Assembly (NCBI GenBank): GCA_016194745.1
Contig: JACQBA010000016.1
Location: forward strand, 186,001 to 250,000
Direction: 5' to 3'
DNA: 64,000 nt
Origin: Elusimicrobiota bacterium
Lineage (GTDB): Bacteria; Elusimicrobiota; Elusimicrobia; UBA1565; JACRDR01
Shown here one piece after another: positions 14,064-22,996 of this stretch. The translations under genes and the position numbers were made by a program. The notes under the pieces were generated by a model. That model ran no database searches. It was not told the origin of the DNA and saw only the letters and a program-made list of their open reading frames with translations. Positions within the stretch are counted from its first letter, which is position 1. Each line of letters begins with the position of its first letter.

Positions 14064-15526
14064 GCGAGCTGTGGATCGTCTGGGCCGCGACCTTCGCGCT
14101 CGGCGCCATCCTGGGCGTGTGGTGGATGCTGACGCGGCGCGTCCTGCCCCTCGAGCGCCAGCTCGCCGAGGCCCGCGAGCTCGCCCGCAGCCAGGAGGCG
14201 TCCGCCAAGGAGCTGCGCCAATCGCAAGAGAGGCTCGAGGGCAGCTTCACCGTCCTGCAGCAGGTCGCCGCGACGATCTCGGGGCATCCGAGCCAGCCCG
14301 CGGAGATGTTGGGCGCGGTCGTGTCGATCGTTGCGCGCGCGATGGAGGCCGATCTCTGCGCGTTCCTGCTCTTCGACGAGCCGAGCGGGGAGCTCGTGAC
14401 CCAGCCCGGCGCGTTCGGTCTCGGCGAGGACGAGGGCTCGCTCTACCGCGTGCCCGTCACGAACCACCAGTCCTCGAGCGTGCGCGTGTTCTTGAGCGGC
14501 GAGCCCTTCATCACCGGCGACGCCCAAAACGACCCGCGCGTGCAGGGCGCCTTGTCGCGGCTGTGGCGCTGCCATTCCCTGCTCGTCGTGCCCCTCACGC
14601 TCGAGAGCAAGCGCATCGGCGTGATGCGGGTGGGCAGCTTCCGGAGCAATTTTTTTACCCCGGATCACATCCGCCTGTCGGCCGTCATCGCGGAGGAGGC
14701 GGTCGTCCTCGTCGAGAGTGCGATGCTCAACCGCAAGCTCTCGGAGGCGAACCAGCGGCTTTCCGAGATCAATCGTCTCAAGGACGACTTCGTCTCGACG
14801 GTGAGCCACGAGTTCAAGACGCCGCTCACCTCGATCAAGGGATTTCTGTCGGTGCTCTTGGACGGAGAGGTGGGTCCGGTGAACGAGGAGCAGATGCGGT
14901 TCCTCAAGATCGCCAAGTCGGCGGCCGACCGGCTGACCGACCTCGTGTCCGATCTCCTCGACCTCGCGAAGCTCGAGTCCGGCGCGCGCATGGATTTCGT
15001 CCCCATCGAGCTGCGCGACATGATGGAGCAATGCGAGGACGACCACGCGCCTCTGGCGGAGGTGCGGCAGATCAAGCTCAAGCTGGAGGCGCCCGCGCAG
15101 CCGATCCATGTCCGCGGCGACCCGCGCTGGATCCGGCAGCTGCTTGATAATCTTCTATCCAATGCGCTCAAATTCACGCGCCCGAACGGCACCGTCGTGA
15201 TCTCCGCGGCCGCGAAGGGCGAGACGGCGGTCGTCACCGTCCAGGACGACGGCATCGGCATCGCGCTCGAAGACCAACAGCGCGTCTTCGAGAAGTTCTA
15301 CCGCGCCAGCAACCGCTCCGCCATCAACGCGCCCGGCACGGGGCTCGGCCTGGCGATCGCGAAGTTCATCATCGACAAGCACGAGGGCCGCATCTGGGTG
15401 GAATCGGAGCCGGGCAAGGGCTCCCGGTTCCACGTGGCTCTCCCGATTTCCCGCGAGGCTCCGGCCGGCGAAGCGCCGACGGAGTCCAACGGGAGCGCCG
15501 GAAAGGAGGAGAAGGTCGAGTCGTGA
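14060..15526 (+). CDS. Membrane-bound GAF-domain sensor histidine kinase
   Basis: 488 residues: one N-terminal membrane helix (about 4-25), a coiled coil (about 30-65), a GAF domain (about 75-215), HisKA with phospho-acceptor His250 in VSHEFKTPLTS, and HATPase with N box LDNLLSNALKF, G1 DDGIGIALEDQ and G2 GTGLGLAIAKF. It autophosphorylates in response to a ligand sensed by GAF. The ATG at 14060 overlaps the previous stop and has GAGGAAGG upstream; it is preferred over an upstream in-frame start inside the previous gene. No response regulator lies nearby. The C terminus is a Glu/Ser/Gly-rich tail. Confidence 0.93.
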   Translation: MSELWIVWAATFALGAILGVWWMLTRRVLPLERQLAEARELARSQEASAKELRQSQERLEGSFTVLQQVAATISGHPSQPAEMLGAVVSIVARAMEADLCAFLLFDEPSGELVTQPGAFGLGEDEGSLYRVPVTNHQSSSVRVFLSGEPFITGDAQNDPRVQGALSRLWRCHSLLVVPLTLESKRIGVMRVGSFRSNFFTPDHIRLSAVIAEEAVVLVESAMLNRKLSEANQRLSEINRLKDDFVSTVSHEFKTPLTSIKGFLSVLLDGEVGPVNEEQMRFLKIAKSAADRLTDLVSDLLDLAKLESGARMDFVPIELRDMMEQCEDDHAPLAEVRQIKLKLEAPAQPIHVRGDPRWIRQLLDNLLSNALKFTRPNGTVVISAAAKGETAVVTVQDDGIGIALEDQQRVFEKFYRASNRSAINAPGTGLGLAIAKFIIDKHEGRIWVESEPGKGSRFHVALPISREAPAGEAPTESNGSAGKEEKVES

Positions 15527-15549
15527 CGCAGGCCGTAAGGAGGAGCACA

Positions 15550-16005
15550 ATGAACGCACGGGTAAGAAGTCTGCCGCTGATCGTCCTCGCGGGGGCCGTC
15601 GCCGCCGCGGGCTGCCATGGGGTGTCGAGCCGGGTCAAGAAGGGGCAAGTCGAGCAGACGCTCAACCAGTCCCCGACGCAGGGCGGGTTCGTCGAGGCCC
15701 TCGGCATCGGCGCGTCCGATCCGACGCTTCCGACGGACACGCAGCGCAAGGCGCTGGCCCGCGACGCCGCCATCGTCAAGGCGCAGTACGAAATGCTCTC
15801 CATGGTGAAGGGCGTGCAGCTCGAGGGCGGCGTCACCGTGCAGCAGGCGATCGAGACCAACTCGACGCTCGAGGCGAGGCTCAAGGAGTCGATCCGGGGC
15901 GCGGAGATCGTCAAATCCGAGTTCACCTCGGATAACGGCTGCGTCGTCACGATCCGGATCCCGCGCAAGCGCCTCGAGGACTTGATGGGCGTCAAGTTCA
16001 AATGA
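15550..16005 (+). CDS. LPP20-like lipoprotein
   Basis: 151 residues. Signal peptide with lipobox AAAGC (Cys near residue 23) predicts an outer-membrane lipoprotein. The mature part contains QRKALARDAAIVKAQYEMLSMVKGV and VVTIRIPRKRLED, the arrangement seen in LPP20-family lipoproteins. The start at 15550 was chosen because AAGGAGGAG lies 5 bp upstream; a GTG at 15523 would overlap the kinase gene and lengthen the signal peptide. It is the first of four consecutive lipoprotein genes ending with CsgG, suggesting a shared surface-assembly or secretion role. Confidence 0.8.
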   Translation: MNARVRSLPLIVLAGAVAAAGCHGVSSRVKKGQVEQTLNQSPTQGGFVEALGIGASDPTLPTDTQRKALARDAAIVKAQYEMLSMVKGVQLEGGVTVQQAIETNSTLEARLKESIRGAEIVKSEFTSDNGCVVTIRIPRKRLEDLMGVKFK

Positions 16006-17132
16006 GCCGATGCCGGGGCGCCGCACTGGCCCTTCTCGCCGTCTCGCTAGCCGCGTGCTCCCACGCGCGGCTGAAGAACGGCCCCGCCAAGGACGGCGAG
16101 GTCGTCGAGGCGGAGGGCTGGTCGCCCGTCGACCCGAAGGACCCGATAGGCACCAAGCAGCGCGCGCTCGCGGAGGCGCAGAAGAAGGCCGTCGAGCGCG
16201 TGGTCGGCGTCTACATCTCGGCCAAGACGCGCGTGGACAAGGCCGTCACCGTCGACCAGCGCATCCTCGCCAATGTCGGCGGTTACGTGAAGAAGTACGA
16301 CGTCCTTTCGGAGACGGAGGAGGGCGGTTTCCACAAGACCCGCATCCGCGCGTTCGTGCTGTACGGAAAGGTCGGCGACGACTTGCGCGACGCGGGACTC
16401 CTCCGGCCGCCGCCGCCGCCCGGAAATCCCAAAGTGGCCGTGATGGTCCGTCCCGCGGCGGGCTTGGCGCGGTCCTTGGGCGACGGGGCGTCCGCGGCGA
16501 TCCGCAAGGCGCTGCTCGAGCGGGGGTTTTCCGTGGTCGACTTGAACGATCCGGAGGAGCCGAGCCTCGCCGTGAAAAGCACCGACACCGCCGTAGCCGC
16601 CTCGGCCGCGCAGCGGCTGCGCGCGGACCTGCTCGTCCTCGGCGAGGGCCAAGGACAGTTCCTGTCCGAGATGCGGCTCGGCGACTTCCGCTCGTATCGC
16701 GCCAGGCTCACGCTGCGCGTCGTCAAGGCGGCGAGCCGCGAGGTCGTCGCGGAGAAGACCCAGGAGGCGTCGGCCATCGACCCGTCCGCGGAGATCGCCG
16801 CGTCCAAGGCCATGGAGAACGCGGGGCAGCTCGCCGGCGAGACTCTCGCGGCCGAGCTCCTGTCGAGCCTGAAGAGCCGCCAAAGCGTCCTCGTGCGCGT
16901 CGCCGGGTTCACCGGCCTCGACAAGGTGCATAAGCTGGCGGAGGACGTCCGGGGATACCCGGGCGTCGCCAGCGTCTCCTTCTCGGGATACCTTGGAGAC
17001 TCCGCCGCGCTCGTCGTCTCCACCGACGACATGACGGGCGAGGAGGTCGGCGCCCTGCTGATGCGCTTGCCGGACCATCGATTCCGCATCGTGTCGCTCA
17101 GTCCCTACGAGGTGAGCCTGGAAGGTTCGTGA
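16002..17132 (+). CDS. Lipoprotein with FlgT/LPP20-like N-terminal domain
   Basis: 376 residues, starting by ATGA overlap with the previous stop. Lipobox LAAC near residue 19. Residues 30-130 (AEGWSPVDPKDP ... QRALAEAQKKAVERVVGVYISAKT ... DVLSETEEGGFHKTRIRAFV) resemble the FlgT/LPP20 type of outer-membrane accessory domain. Residues 145-260 resemble a TolB/CsgG-like alpha/beta fold (KVAVMVRPA ... ADLLVLGEGQGQ), and residues 290-376 are a further small domain. FlgT-like proteins stabilise envelope rings, and CsgG forms an outer-membrane pore, so a ring-like secretion or surface complex is plausible (inference). Confidence 0.72.
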   Translation: MSRCRGAALALLAVSLAACSHARLKNGPAKDGEVVEAEGWSPVDPKDPIGTKQRALAEAQKKAVERVVGVYISAKTRVDKAVTVDQRILANVGGYVKKYDVLSETEEGGFHKTRIRAFVLYGKVGDDLRDAGLLRPPPPPGNPKVAVMVRPAAGLARSLGDGASAAIRKALLERGFSVVDLNDPEEPSLAVKSTDTAVAASAAQRLRADLLVLGEGQGQFLSEMRLGDFRSYRARLTLRVVKAASREVVAEKTQEASAIDPSAEIAASKAMENAGQLAGETLAAELLSSLKSRQSVLVRVAGFTGLDKVHKLAEDVRGYPGVASVSFSGYLGDSAALVVSTDDMTGEEVGALLMRLPDHRFRIVSLSPYEVSLEGS

Positions 17133-17761
17133 CGCGTCCGCCGCGCCGGCTCCTCCTCGTCCCGATCCTCCTCGCGGGCTGCCATCACTACGAAGCCGTG
17201 CGCTTCGTCGCGCCAGATTTCGCCGCCCAGGCTCCGGCGAAGGTCGTCGTGCTGCCGTTCGACAACCACAGCACGGACCTCGTCGGCCCGGAACTCCTGC
17301 GCGGCATGGTGGCGCAGAGCCTGCGCGAGCACGGCTACGAGCCGGCGCCGGTGCAGGAGGTGGATGAGAAGCTTAGGACGATCGGAGTCACCGACGGCGG
17401 ACAGCTGCGCGCGATCAAGGCCGACGTGCTCAATAAGGCGCTGGAGGCGGACGGCTTGGTCTACGGCGTCGTCGAGGAGTTCGCCTTCCTCAACGTGGGG
17501 TTCGCGGTCCGGCGCGTCGTGCGCCTACATCTGCGGTTCGTCCGTGCGTCGTCCGGCGCGACGCTTTGGGAGGATACCGGCCAAGGCCTGACCGAATGGT
17601 TCACGTTTAACCGCAAAGACGCCGAACGGGCGTTCATGGAAGGCGTCGTCCAGAGGGCGGCGGAGCTCGCGTTTCGGACGCCGCTCATGCCCGAATCCAA
17701 CGAGGCGGTACGCCAGCTTTTCCTTAGACTGCCCAGGAAAAGCGCCGTCCGCGCGGGCTGA
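17129..17761 (+). CDS. GNA1162/DUF799-like lipoprotein
   Basis: 210 residues with a GTG start that overlaps the previous stop (GTGA). The signal peptide RRLLLVPILLAGC ends in a lipobox. The mature part contains KVVVLPFDNHSTDLVGPELL and GLVYGVVEEFAFLNVGF, the pattern of GNA1162/DUF799 lipoproteins, which often lie beside CsgG-family genes in Gram-negative bacteria. Periplasmic-face outer-membrane location expected. The function is unknown beyond this association. Confidence 0.75.
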   Translation: MTRPPRRLLLVPILLAGCHHYEAVRFVAPDFAAQAPAKVVVLPFDNHSTDLVGPELLRGMVAQSLREHGYEPAPVQEVDEKLRTIGVTDGGQLRAIKADVLNKALEADGLVYGVVEEFAFLNVGFAVRRVVRLHLRFVRASSGATLWEDTGQGLTEWFTFNRKDAERAFMEGVVQRAAELAFRTPLMPESNEAVRQLFLRLPRKSAVRAG

Positions 17762-17778
17762 CTCCCTATTAAGGAAGC

Positions 17779-17807
17779 TTGACAGATCAAAAGATAGCTG
17801 CTAGACA
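17779..17807 (+). promoter_or_regulatory. Possible promoter before csgG-like gene
   Basis: TTGACA is a perfect -35; 17 bp later TAGACA is only a fair -10. It lies in the 65-bp gap between the GNA1162-like and CsgG-like genes, an AT-richer stretch, and could give the csgG-like gene its own start. Confidence 0.4.
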
Positions 17808-17826
17808 TATTTGGGAGGAGATGACC

Positions 17827-18753
17827 ATGAGATACCGCACATTGCTGGCCGGGGTGATCCTATTAGGAGGGTGCAGCGGGACTTCGCTGCGCCGCGAGTC
17901 GCCCGTGACCGCCACGGACACCAAGAAAACCGATTCCAAATATACCGGTCCTCGCCGGAGGATCGGGGTCGTCGACTTCGAGAACAAGACGGCCTACGGG
18001 GCCCGCCTGGGCACGGCCGCCTCCGATATCCTGATCACCGAGCTCGCGAAGACGGGCAAGTTCGTGGTCGTGGAGCGCGACAAGCTCAACCGGATCATGG
18101 AGGAGCAAAAGCTCCAGACGTCGGGGGCGATCGACCCGCGCACCGTCGTGCAGATGGGCAAGATTCTCGGCTTGAACGCGATCGTGACCGGCGCGGTGTC
18201 GCAGTTCGGCGTCAACACGGAAGGGACCGAAGCCCTGATCACGCAATCCAAGAAGCAGACGGCGACCGCGACCGTCGACATCCGCGTCGTCGACACGGAA
18301 ACGGGCCAGGTGCTCCTCGCCGACTCCGGCCGCGGCGTTACGAAGTCCTCGAAGAGGACCTTCTTGGGCTTGGGCGCGAGAGGCGGCTACGACGAGACGC
18401 TCGAGGGCGACGCTCTGCGCGCCGCGATCGTGAGGTTCACGGAGAACATCGTCAGCCAGGTGAACAAGAAGCCCTGGTCCTGCCGCATCGCGGGCGTCAA
18501 CGGCGAGCTCATCTACCTCAACGCCGGCGTCACGATGGGCGTGGAGAAGGGCATGGCGCTCGAATGCTTCCATTTGGGGAAGGAGATCCGCGACCCGACG
18601 ACCGGCCTGCTCCTCGGCAACGAGGAACTGCCGATCGGGCGGGCCGAGGTGCAGGGCGGGTTGGGCGACACGGGCGAAGGTTCCGTGGCGAGGCTCGTGC
18701 GCTCGGCCGGTTCCGTCCCCGAGATCAAGGATATCTGCCGCTTGGCCGACTAG
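17827..18753 (+). CDS. CsgG/HfaB-family outer-membrane assembly lipoprotein
   Basis: 308 residues with signal peptide and lipobox LGGC. Mature residues carry the CsgG signature: RRIGVVDFENKTAYGARLG, ITELAKTGKFVVVERDKLN, MEEQKLQTSGAID and LGLNAIVTGAVSQFG. CsgG forms the nonameric curli secretion pore; relatives serve other surface structures. No curli subunit genes (csgA/B) are visible here. GGGAGGAG at 17813-17820 leaves 6 bp to the ATG at 17827; an ATG at 17821 would abut it. Residues from about 225 on (CRIAGVNGELIYLNAGVTMGVEKGM) are an extra C-terminal domain not in CsgG itself. Confidence 0.88.
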   Translation: MRYRTLLAGVILLGGCSGTSLRRESPVTATDTKKTDSKYTGPRRRIGVVDFENKTAYGARLGTAASDILITELAKTGKFVVVERDKLNRIMEEQKLQTSGAIDPRTVVQMGKILGLNAIVTGAVSQFGVNTEGTEALITQSKKQTATATVDIRVVDTETGQVLLADSGRGVTKSSKRTFLGLGARGGYDETLEGDALRAAIVRFTENIVSQVNKKPWSCRIAGVNGELIYLNAGVTMGVEKGMALECFHLGKEIRDPTTGLLLGNEELPIGRAEVQGGLGDTGEGSVARLVRSAGSVPEIKDICRLAD

Positions 18754-18804
18754 ATCCTGCGAAAATGACAGGGAACTATTTCGAGGGACGCTCGTATATT
18801 GACC

Positions 18805-20337
18805 ATGCTCGCAAAGGTGTGGTCGGCGGCCGTCCGCGGAATCGACGGGTACCCGGTCTCGGTGGAGCTGGACTTGGCGAACGGGCTCCCCAACTTCGTC
18901 ACGGTCGGATTGCCGGACGTGGCGGTGAAGGAATCGCGGGAGCGGGTCGTGGCCGCGCTCAGGAATTCGGGCTACGAGTTTCCCTGCAGGCGCGTGACGG
19001 TCAACCTGGCTCCGGCGGAGCTGCGCAAGCGCGGCACCCAATTCGACCTGCCGGTGGCGCTGGGGCTGATGGCGGCCTCAGGCCAGCTGGCAGCGGGGGA
19101 TTGGATGGGGCGGTACTGTCTCATGGGTGAACTCGCGCTCGACGGTACCGTCAAGCCCGTGTCCGGCGTCCTGCCGATGGCGGCGGCCGCCCGGGCGCAG
19201 GGGATGGCGGGCATGATCGTCCCGAAGGCCAATGCCGCGGAAGCGGCGGCCACGGGGATCCCGAGCTTCGGCGTGGGGTCGCTTAGGGAAGCGGCGGCTT
19301 TTCTCTCGCGCCAGATGGACGTGGCGCCTGCCGCGCGCCCGATCGCCGCGACGGACGGCGGTCCGGAACACGACCTTTCCGAGGTGAAGGGCCAAGCGCG
19401 CGCGAAGAGGGCTCTCGAGATCGCGGCGGCGGGCGGGCACAACATCCTGTTCGTCGGCCCTCCCGGCACCGGAAAGTCGATGCTGGCGCGCCGGCTTCCC
19501 GGACTCCTGCCCCTGATGGACGACGACGAAACCCTCGAGGTGGCGAGGATCCGTTCCGCTCTCGGTCACTCGCAGGCGGGAGGCTGGTCCGCAAGGAGAC
19601 CCTTTCGCGCCCCGCACCATACCGCGACGCTCCAGGCCCTCGTGGGCGGCGGCGTCCCGTGCCGTCCGGGCGAGGTCACGCTCGCGCACCGGGGCGTGCT
19701 GTTCCTCGACGAGCTTCCGGAGTTCAAGCGCGAATGCCTGGAGGCCCTGCGCGTTCCCTTGGAGAGCGGCCGCGCGAGCGTGTCGCGCATCCGGGACTCG
19801 GCGGAGTTCCCCGCGTCGTTCATGCTGGCTGCCGCGATGAACCCGTGCCCGTGCGGATACGCGGGCCATCCGATGAAGGCGTGCGTGTGCACGCCGCCGC
19901 AGATCGACCGCTACCGCTCGCGCGTGTCCGGCCCGCTCTTCGACCGCATCGACCTCCGGGTGGAGGTCTCTCCCTTGTCCTTCGAGGCCTGGAACGCGGA
20001 CGCCGGCGGAGAGGAGCGCTCGGAGGCGGTCCGCGAGAGGGTTCTGCGGGCGAGGGCGATCCAGTCGGAGCGCTTCGGCCGCGCCGAGCGGACGAACGCG
20101 AGGATGTCCGCGTCGAGCCAGCGCAGGCTGTGCCCGATGTCCGCGGATGCGCGGGCGCTTCTCGAGTCCGTCTCCAAGCGCTTCGCGGTCTCCGCTCGGG
20201 GTCTCGACCGCATCGTCCGCGTCGCGCGGACAATCGCCGATCTGGAAGGCAGGGCGTCTCTCGACATCGGACACGTGTCCGAGGCCGTGCAGCTGAGCGG
20301 ACGTGAGCAGCCGGAACGCGCAGGAGGAGGAATCTGA
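18805..20337 (+). CDS. comM: ComM/YifB-family Mg-chelatase-like ATPase
   Basis: 510 residues. The N-terminal ComM domain begins MLAKVWSAAVRGIDGYP and continues GLPNFVTVGLPDVAVKESRERV; the AAA+ core has Walker A GPPGTGKSM near residue 218 and the helicase-like motif FLDELPEF; the C-terminal lid ends the protein. ComM promotes branch migration during natural transformation. The ATG at 18805 matches the common family start; a TTG at 18799 is in frame and better spaced from GAGGGA at 18783-18788, so two extra residues are possible. dprA downstream fits a competence role. Confidence 0.93.
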   Translation: MLAKVWSAAVRGIDGYPVSVELDLANGLPNFVTVGLPDVAVKESRERVVAALRNSGYEFPCRRVTVNLAPAELRKRGTQFDLPVALGLMAASGQLAAGDWMGRYCLMGELALDGTVKPVSGVLPMAAAARAQGMAGMIVPKANAAEAAATGIPSFGVGSLREAAAFLSRQMDVAPAARPIAATDGGPEHDLSEVKGQARAKRALEIAAAGGHNILFVGPPGTGKSMLARRLPGLLPLMDDDETLEVARIRSALGHSQAGGWSARRPFRAPHHTATLQALVGGGVPCRPGEVTLAHRGVLFLDELPEFKRECLEALRVPLESGRASVSRIRDSAEFPASFMLAAAMNPCPCGYAGHPMKACVCTPPQIDRYRSRVSGPLFDRIDLRVEVSPLSFEAWNADAGGEERSEAVRERVLRARAIQSERFGRAERTNARMSASSQRRLCPMSADARALLESVSKRFAVSARGLDRIVRVARTIADLEGRASLDIGHVSEAVQLSGREQPERAGGGI

Positions 20338-21206
20338 TGATCCGTACCTTGGTCGTCCTGATGATAGGCAGCGCGTGGCTGAGCGCCGGCGCGGCCGCGC
20401 AGGACGCGGCGAAAGCCCCGGCTGCGGCCGCGGCGAAACCCGCGCCGGCGGCTCCGCCGGCGTCCGCAGCCGCCGCGCTGACGCCCGCGAAGTCGTCCTC
20501 GTCCCCTTCCGTCGAGGCGCTGCCCGAGCTTCCGGCGCAGCACACCGTCGTACCCACCGACACGATGTGGGATTTGGCGAAGCGCTATTACGGCGATCAT
20601 TTCAAGTGGCGCGTAATCGCCGAGGCGAATCCCGCGCCGAAGGTGAAGGACCCCCATTGGATCTATCCCGGCCAGATCCTCATCATCCCGGCGCTCGCGG
20701 CGAAGGCCGAGGCGCCCGCCCCGGTCCCGGCGCCGGAACCGGAAGTAATGGCCGAGGCCCCGGCTCCGCCGGAGCCGCAGCCCGTACCGGAGGTCGCCGA
20801 GGAGCCGCCGGCTCCCAAACCGTCCGGTCTCGAGGAGCTCACCGAGTCCCTGTCTCGGAAGATCCCCGAGGGCGCGGTCTCGGGATACCCGTCCACGCCC
20901 CGGCTCAAGGCGCCCGCCGACTGGAAGGAGGACGGCAAGGTCGTCACCTCGGACCAAGCGGAGATCGTCGCGGCCGCCGGCGAGACCATCAGCGTCGAGA
21001 TCGAGGGAAAGCCGACGCAGGGCGCGCGCTACACGATCTACCGCAAGGCGACGGCGACCGACGCCGACAAGGACCTTTCGGCGACGTATCTCGTCCGGGT
21101 CGGCACGGTCGAGATCCGGCGCCCGCACAAGAAAACGATCTATCGGGCGCGGGTGGTCTCCTCGTCCGACCCGATTGAGATCGGAGACCTGCTGAAGAAG
21201 GAATAA
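20337..21206 (+). CDS. Exported LysM-domain protein
   Basis: 289 residues. Signal peptide 1-22 (cleavage after AAAQ region), Pro/Ala-rich linker, one LysM domain at about 62-118 (QHTVVPTDTMWDLAKRYYGD ... WIYPGQILIIPAL), a second Pro/Glu/Ala-rich linker, and a C-terminal beta-rich domain at about 200-289 (VVTSDQAEIVAAAGETISVEI). LysM binds peptidoglycan, so the protein should sit in the periplasm on the wall. The ATG overlaps the comM stop and AGGAGGAGG lies 6 bp upstream, giving strong initiation. Confidence 0.88.
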   Translation: MIRTLVVLMIGSAWLSAGAAAQDAAKAPAAAAAKPAPAAPPASAAAALTPAKSSSSPSVEALPELPAQHTVVPTDTMWDLAKRYYGDHFKWRVIAEANPAPKVKDPHWIYPGQILIIPALAAKAEAPAPVPAPEPEVMAEAPAPPEPQPVPEVAEEPPAPKPSGLEELTESLSRKIPEGAVSGYPSTPRLKAPADWKEDGKVVTSDQAEIVAAAGETISVEIEGKPTQGARYTIYRKATATDADKDLSATYLVRVGTVEIRRPHKKTIYRARVVSSSDPIEIGDLLKKE

Positions 21207-21207
21207 C

Positions 21208-21603
21208 ATGGAACTCGACCTCAAGAAGCCGCTCATCTTCCTGGTCGTCGTTATCGGCATCGGCTGGTATCTCTGGGCAAACTATACGGCGCAGGACGTC
21301 TTGAAATACCAGCACAAGAATTTGGACCCAAAATGGGGGCCGATGGTCGACTACTACATCGGCGTCGGCTACTTGACTCGCAGCGAGTACGAGCCGGCCG
21401 TCAACGCCTTCAACCAACTGCTGACCGACTTCCCGACGACGCAGTACACGGAAGACGGCCTTCTCAAGATGGCCGAGGCGTATCAAGCCATGCGTAAATG
21501 GGACGACGCCAAGGCCGTCTATCAGCAGTACAACGAGCAGTTCCCGGACGGGAAGTACAAGGCCATCGTCCAGCGCAAGCAGGATTTCCTGAGGCAGCGA
21601 TGA
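21208..21603 (+). CDS. Membrane-anchored TPR protein
   Basis: 131 residues. One N-terminal membrane helix at about 9-27 (LIFLVVVIGIGWYLWA), then two to three TPR-like helical pairs at about 45-128 (YYIGVGYLTRSEYEPAVNAFNQLL ... ALYQQY-like helices). The layout recalls the BamD/YbgF class of tetratricopeptide proteins, in a shorter form. It begins 1 bp after the LysM gene and probably works with it at the cell wall. Function unknown. Confidence 0.8.
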   Translation: MELDLKKPLIFLVVVIGIGWYLWANYTAQDVLKYQHKNLDPKWGPMVDYYIGVGYLTRSEYEPAVNAFNQLLTDFPTTQYTEDGLLKMAEAYQAMRKWDDAKAVYQQYNEQFPDGKYKAIVQRKQDFLRQR

Positions 21604-22016
21604 AGAACCGCCCGTTGCCGTTCGCCGATCGCGTCCAGTCGCGGATGCGCGAGCGGGGCCTCGGCCTGAGGGAACTCTGCCGGGCCGTAGAGCTCGACCC
21701 ATCGTTCTTCTCGAAGGTCCTCGCCGGCAAGCGCAGCCCGCCGTCGGACGAGACCGACTTGCGCCGCATCGCGCAAGTGCTCGAGGTCGACGCGCCGAGC
21801 CTCATCGTCGCGGCCGGCCGCATCCCGACGGAATGGCGGAGGTTGTGGGACGACCGGGCGCTGTTCGAGCGGATTCACCGTCTCGCGATGGGCGCGGACG
21901 CGGGCGTCGTCCGCGAGCGGCCCACGGAGCCCGAGCGCGCGCCGCGGCCGTCGTCCTGGGACCGGCGCGAAACGGCCGCCGCCGCGCCCAAGCAGCTCGG
22001 GGAGGAGCTCCTTTGA
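21600..22016 (+). CDS. XRE-type helix-turn-helix protein
   Basis: 138 residues. Residues 8-70 form a Cro/C1-type HTH domain (FADRVQSRMRERGLGLRELC ... FFSKVLAGKRSPPSDETDLRRIAQVLEV). Residues 75-138 are charged with no recognised domain. The ATG overlaps the TPR stop (ATGA), and the gene ends within the dprA start (TTGA), so it is locked into the cluster. It probably acts as a local transcriptional regulator; its target is unknown. Confidence 0.78.
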   Translation: MKNRPLPFADRVQSRMRERGLGLRELCRAVELDPSFFSKVLAGKRSPPSDETDLRRIAQVLEVDAPSLIVAAGRIPTEWRRLWDDRALFERIHRLAMGADAGVVRERPTEPERAPRPSSWDRRETAAAAPKQLGEELL

Positions 22017-22996
22017 TCACGCCCGAGACGGCGTCGGTCTTGACGGCGAACGCGGCCAAGTTCGCGCAGACCCCCGCCCCGTTCGACGCGGGCGCCGAAT
22101 GGCGGCGCTGCGAGGCCCGGGGCTGGCGCGTGCTCCTGCTTGGCAGCGCGGAATATCCCCAGCTTCTCGCCTCCGTGGACGACGCGCCCCAGGTGCTCTA
22201 CGCGCGCGGTGAGTTCCGCCACGAGGAGGCGGCATGCCTCGCGATCGTCGGGTCCCGGCGCCCCACGGCGTACGGCCTCAGCATGGCGCGCCGCATCGCC
22301 ACGGAAGCGGCGGGAGCGGGGCTCGTCGTCGTCAGCGGTCTGGCCAGAGGAATCGATTCGGAGGCTCACCGGGCGGCCCTCAAGGCCGGGGGCGTCACGT
22401 GGGGCGTCCTTGGCTCGGGCCTCGAGCGGCCCTATCCGGGAGAGAACAAGGGGCTCATCGACGAGATCGCGCGGCAAGGCGGCGCGGTACTCAGCGAGGT
22501 GCCTCTCGACGGGCCTCCCATGCCCGAGAATTTCCCGAGGCGCAACCGGATCATCTCGGGGCTCTCGTGGGCGACCGTCGTGATCGAGGGCGGCGAGAGG
22601 TCGGGTTCGCTGATCACCGCGCACATCTCTGCCGAGCAGGGGCGCGGCGTCTTCGCGGTCCCCGGCCGCGCCGACTCCCCCATGAGCCAAGGGCCGATTC
22701 GCCTGCTGTATGCGGGCGCCGCCCGGGTGGCGACGCGCCTCGAGGACATCCTGGAGGACGTGGCGCCGCTCCGCTTGGCGGCCAAGCCGAGGCCGGCGGC
22801 GGAAACGCCGCGCGCGCCCGCCGCGTCGGCGCGGGAGAAACGGATTTTGGAGCTGACCGGCGGAGAGCCGGCGCATCTCGAGACGCTGCTTCGGGAGACG
22901 GGGTGGGGACTGCAGGCGCTTTCTCGCGTCCTGCTGGAATTGGAGCTCAAGGGGCTGATCGAGGAGATGCCAGGACAACGATATGCCAAGCGCTAA
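22013..22996 (+). CDS. dprA: DNA processing protein DprA
   Basis: 327 residues. DprA binds incoming single-stranded DNA and loads RecA during transformation. The Rossmann core is clear: IVGSRRPTAYG, VVSGLARGIDSEAHRAAL, GVLGSGLERPYP, PRRNRIISGLS and EGGERSGSLITA. Residues 255-327 are the C-terminal winged-helix domain (EKRILELTGGEPAHLETLL). The TTG at 22013 is the start because GGGGAGGAG lies 5 bp upstream and the N terminus aligns there. The gene overlaps topA by 14 bp. Confidence 0.93.
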   Translation: MITPETASVLTANAAKFAQTPAPFDAGAEWRRCEARGWRVLLLGSAEYPQLLASVDDAPQVLYARGEFRHEEAACLAIVGSRRPTAYGLSMARRIATEAAGAGLVVVSGLARGIDSEAHRAALKAGGVTWGVLGSGLERPYPGENKGLIDEIARQGGAVLSEVPLDGPPMPENFPRRNRIISGLSWATVVIEGGERSGSLITAHISAEQGRGVFAVPGRADSPMSQGPIRLLYAGAARVATRLEDILEDVAPLRLAAKPRPAAETPRAPAASAREKRILELTGGEPAHLETLLRETGWGLQALSRVLLELELKGLIEEMPGQRYAKR

